Assembly (NCBI GenBank): GCA_023128855.1
Contig: JAGMDE010000053.1
Location: 1-14,585, forward strand
Origin: Thermoplasmatales archaeon
GTDB taxonomy: Archaea > Thermoplasmatota > E2 > DHVEG-1
DNA: 14,585 bases
Reading direction: 5' to 3'
Shown: piece by piece, positions 13,665 to 14,585 of the stretch
How positions within the stretch are numbered: position 1 is the stretch's first letter
How the letters are laid out: every line of letters begins with the position of its first letter
The notes under the pieces: generated by a model
What the model was told of the DNA's origin: nothing
Seen by the model: only the letters and a program-made list of their open reading frames with translations
Databases searched by the model: none
Position numbers and translations under genes: made by a program

Positions 13665-14585
13665 TTAAAAAAACATTTTGTATCCAAAGAATGTATACCA
13701 GATAAAAACAGAGTAAATAGCAAGCATAAAAACTCCTTCCATTCTAGTAATTTTATGTCCAGTATATAAAATTGGGAACATTATTAGAGAAACAGCAAGA
13801 AGTATCCATATATGATTTAATGATTCAGCTATATTTGCCTGGAGTGGTATGAAAAGTGCTGCAACTCCAAGTATCATTAAAATATTGAAAACATTAGAAC
13901 CAAGAACATTTCCAACTGCAATGTCTGATTCATCTTTGTAAGATGCCACTGAAGATACAACCAATTCAGGAAGAGAGGTCCCTACCGCAACCATTGAAAT
14001 CGCAATTACAAATGCAGGTAACCCAAGATAGTTTGCTATACATACGGCAGATTCAATCAAGAACAATGCTCCAGCAACAACACCAATAATTCCTAGGATA
14101 ATAAATGCCAAATTTTTTGTGGTCTTTCCACTGTTTATCTTTTTAGAGTTATTTCTTTCTTTTCTTGCACAACAGATAAAGAAGTAAACAAATAAAACAA
14201 ATAATATTAGGAAGATAATTCCTCCAAGTAAATGATATTTATCTAATAGTCCAAAATAAGCGGCAACTAGGAGAAAAACTGTTGCCCCTAGCATAATTGG
14301 TGCTTCTCGCTTAATTATCCCCTTTTTTATCTTAATTGGTCTAATAATTGAAGCAATACCAAGAACTAGTAAAAGATTAGCAACACAGGAGCCAATTATA
14401 TTTCCAAGAGATATCTCAGAATTTCCTTGATAAGCAGCACCAGCAGATATTGCTAACTCTGGTGCAGATGTGCCAAAGCCTACGAGTAATACGGATATTA
14501 CCAAAGTAGAAACACCCAGTTGAGCTGCAGCTTTTGATGTTCCTTCTACAAGTATATCTGAGCCTTTCCAAAGGAAAATAACTCC
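13665..14585 (-). CDS. K+-dependent Na+/Ca2+ exchanger (CaxA/YrbG family), 5' end cut by window edge
   Basis: 306 residues are visible; the frame stays open to the right edge, and the visible sequence starts inside the first alpha repeat (GVIFLWKGSDILVEGTS). Both cation-exchange motifs are present: alpha-1 FGTSAPEL with LGNIIGSCVANLLLV, and alpha-2 VGTSLPEL with VGNVLGSNVFNILMI. Their acidic and Ser/Thr residues bind Ca2+ and Na+ in this family. About nine hydrophobic segments are seen, with a lysine-rich loop (CARKERNNSKKINSGK) between the halves. Usual length is about 310-330 residues, so only some 15-20 N-terminal residues are missing. In the first repeat Cys replaces the Asn that usually follows GS; such variation may alter selectivity. 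It lies 114 nt before the regulator gene, which has its own promoter. Function in cytoplasmic Ca2+ export is inferred from family. Confidence 0.9.
   Translation of the reverse strand, partial: GVIFLWKGSDILVEGTSKAAAQLGVSTLVISVLLVGFGTSAPELAISAGAAYQGNSEISLGNIIGSCVANLLLVLGIASIIRPIKIKKGIIKREAPIMLGATVFLLVAAYFGLLDKYHLLGGIIFLILFVLFVYFFICCARKERNNSKKINSGKTTKNLAFIILGIIGVVAGALFLIESAVCIANYLGLPAFVIAISMVAVGTSLPELVVSSVASYKDESDIAVGNVLGSNVFNILMILGVAALFIPLQANIAESLNHIWILLAVSLIMFPILYTGHKITRMEGVFMLAIYSVFIWYTFFGYKMFF

Overview
The window reads as archaeal chromosome. It is AT-rich. Genes have TATA boxes about 25 nt before short leaders that carry GGAGG or AGGTG ribosome-binding sites, and transcripts appear to end at oligo-T tracts. 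Most proteins are exported and carry DUF11/PKD-like surface domains, or a winged-helix regulator of archaeal type is present. The leader style (RKGLVxxIIxLxxG) and the C-terminal tail ERFPNAFPLLRRIFGLQ remind me of sediment Thermoplasmatota-type Euryarchaeota. That placement is recognition from memory, not a search result. Every supported gene lies on the minus strand.

Layout from right to left, which is the direction of transcription. A K+-dependent Na+/Ca2+ exchanger, cut by the right edge, is followed by a two-domain winged-helix regulator. Then come five transcription units for exported proteins: (a) an orphan signal-peptide mini-ORF followed by a three-repeat beta-barrel-like membrane-anchored protein, with a possible 63-residue fragment behind it; (b) a small exported protein with a damaged start followed by a 693-residue DUF11/FN3/PKD surface protein; (c) an 830-residue exported protein resembling (alpha/alpha)6 six-hairpin glycosidases; (d) an exported permuted NlpC/P60 (YiiX-like) cysteine hydrolase followed by an exported BPL_N/class I glutamine-amidotransferase-like protein with a helical tail; (e) a second exported BPL_N-like protein with a C-terminal Ig-like domain, followed by a broken paralogue of the BPL_N protein in (d), which runs off the left edge.

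The main observation is that each of the five units is preceded by a near-identical promoter element. It contains CATGAGGA, then TTGTGCTGG, then a TATA box (usually CTTAAATA). In four copies it includes an inverted repeat whose arms lie 27-28 nt apart; two positions of the arms change together between copies. The regulator and exchanger genes lack the element. The units therefore look like one co-regulated set of extracellular or surface enzymes. In two units (c, d), and in the mini-ORF of (a), the promoter comes with the same leader-peptide sequence, attached to otherwise unrelated proteins. This suggests promoter-plus-leader cassettes reused for different exported payloads. What the set does together is not visible from sequence; breakdown or remodelling of an external polymer (glycan, peptide or cell wall) is the simplest guess.

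Three apparent single-base disruptions lie at or beside short A/T runs: both ends of the leftmost gene, and the start of the small exported protein. They could be genuine decay or assembly errors. I found no tRNA, rRNA, CRISPR or insertion sequence.
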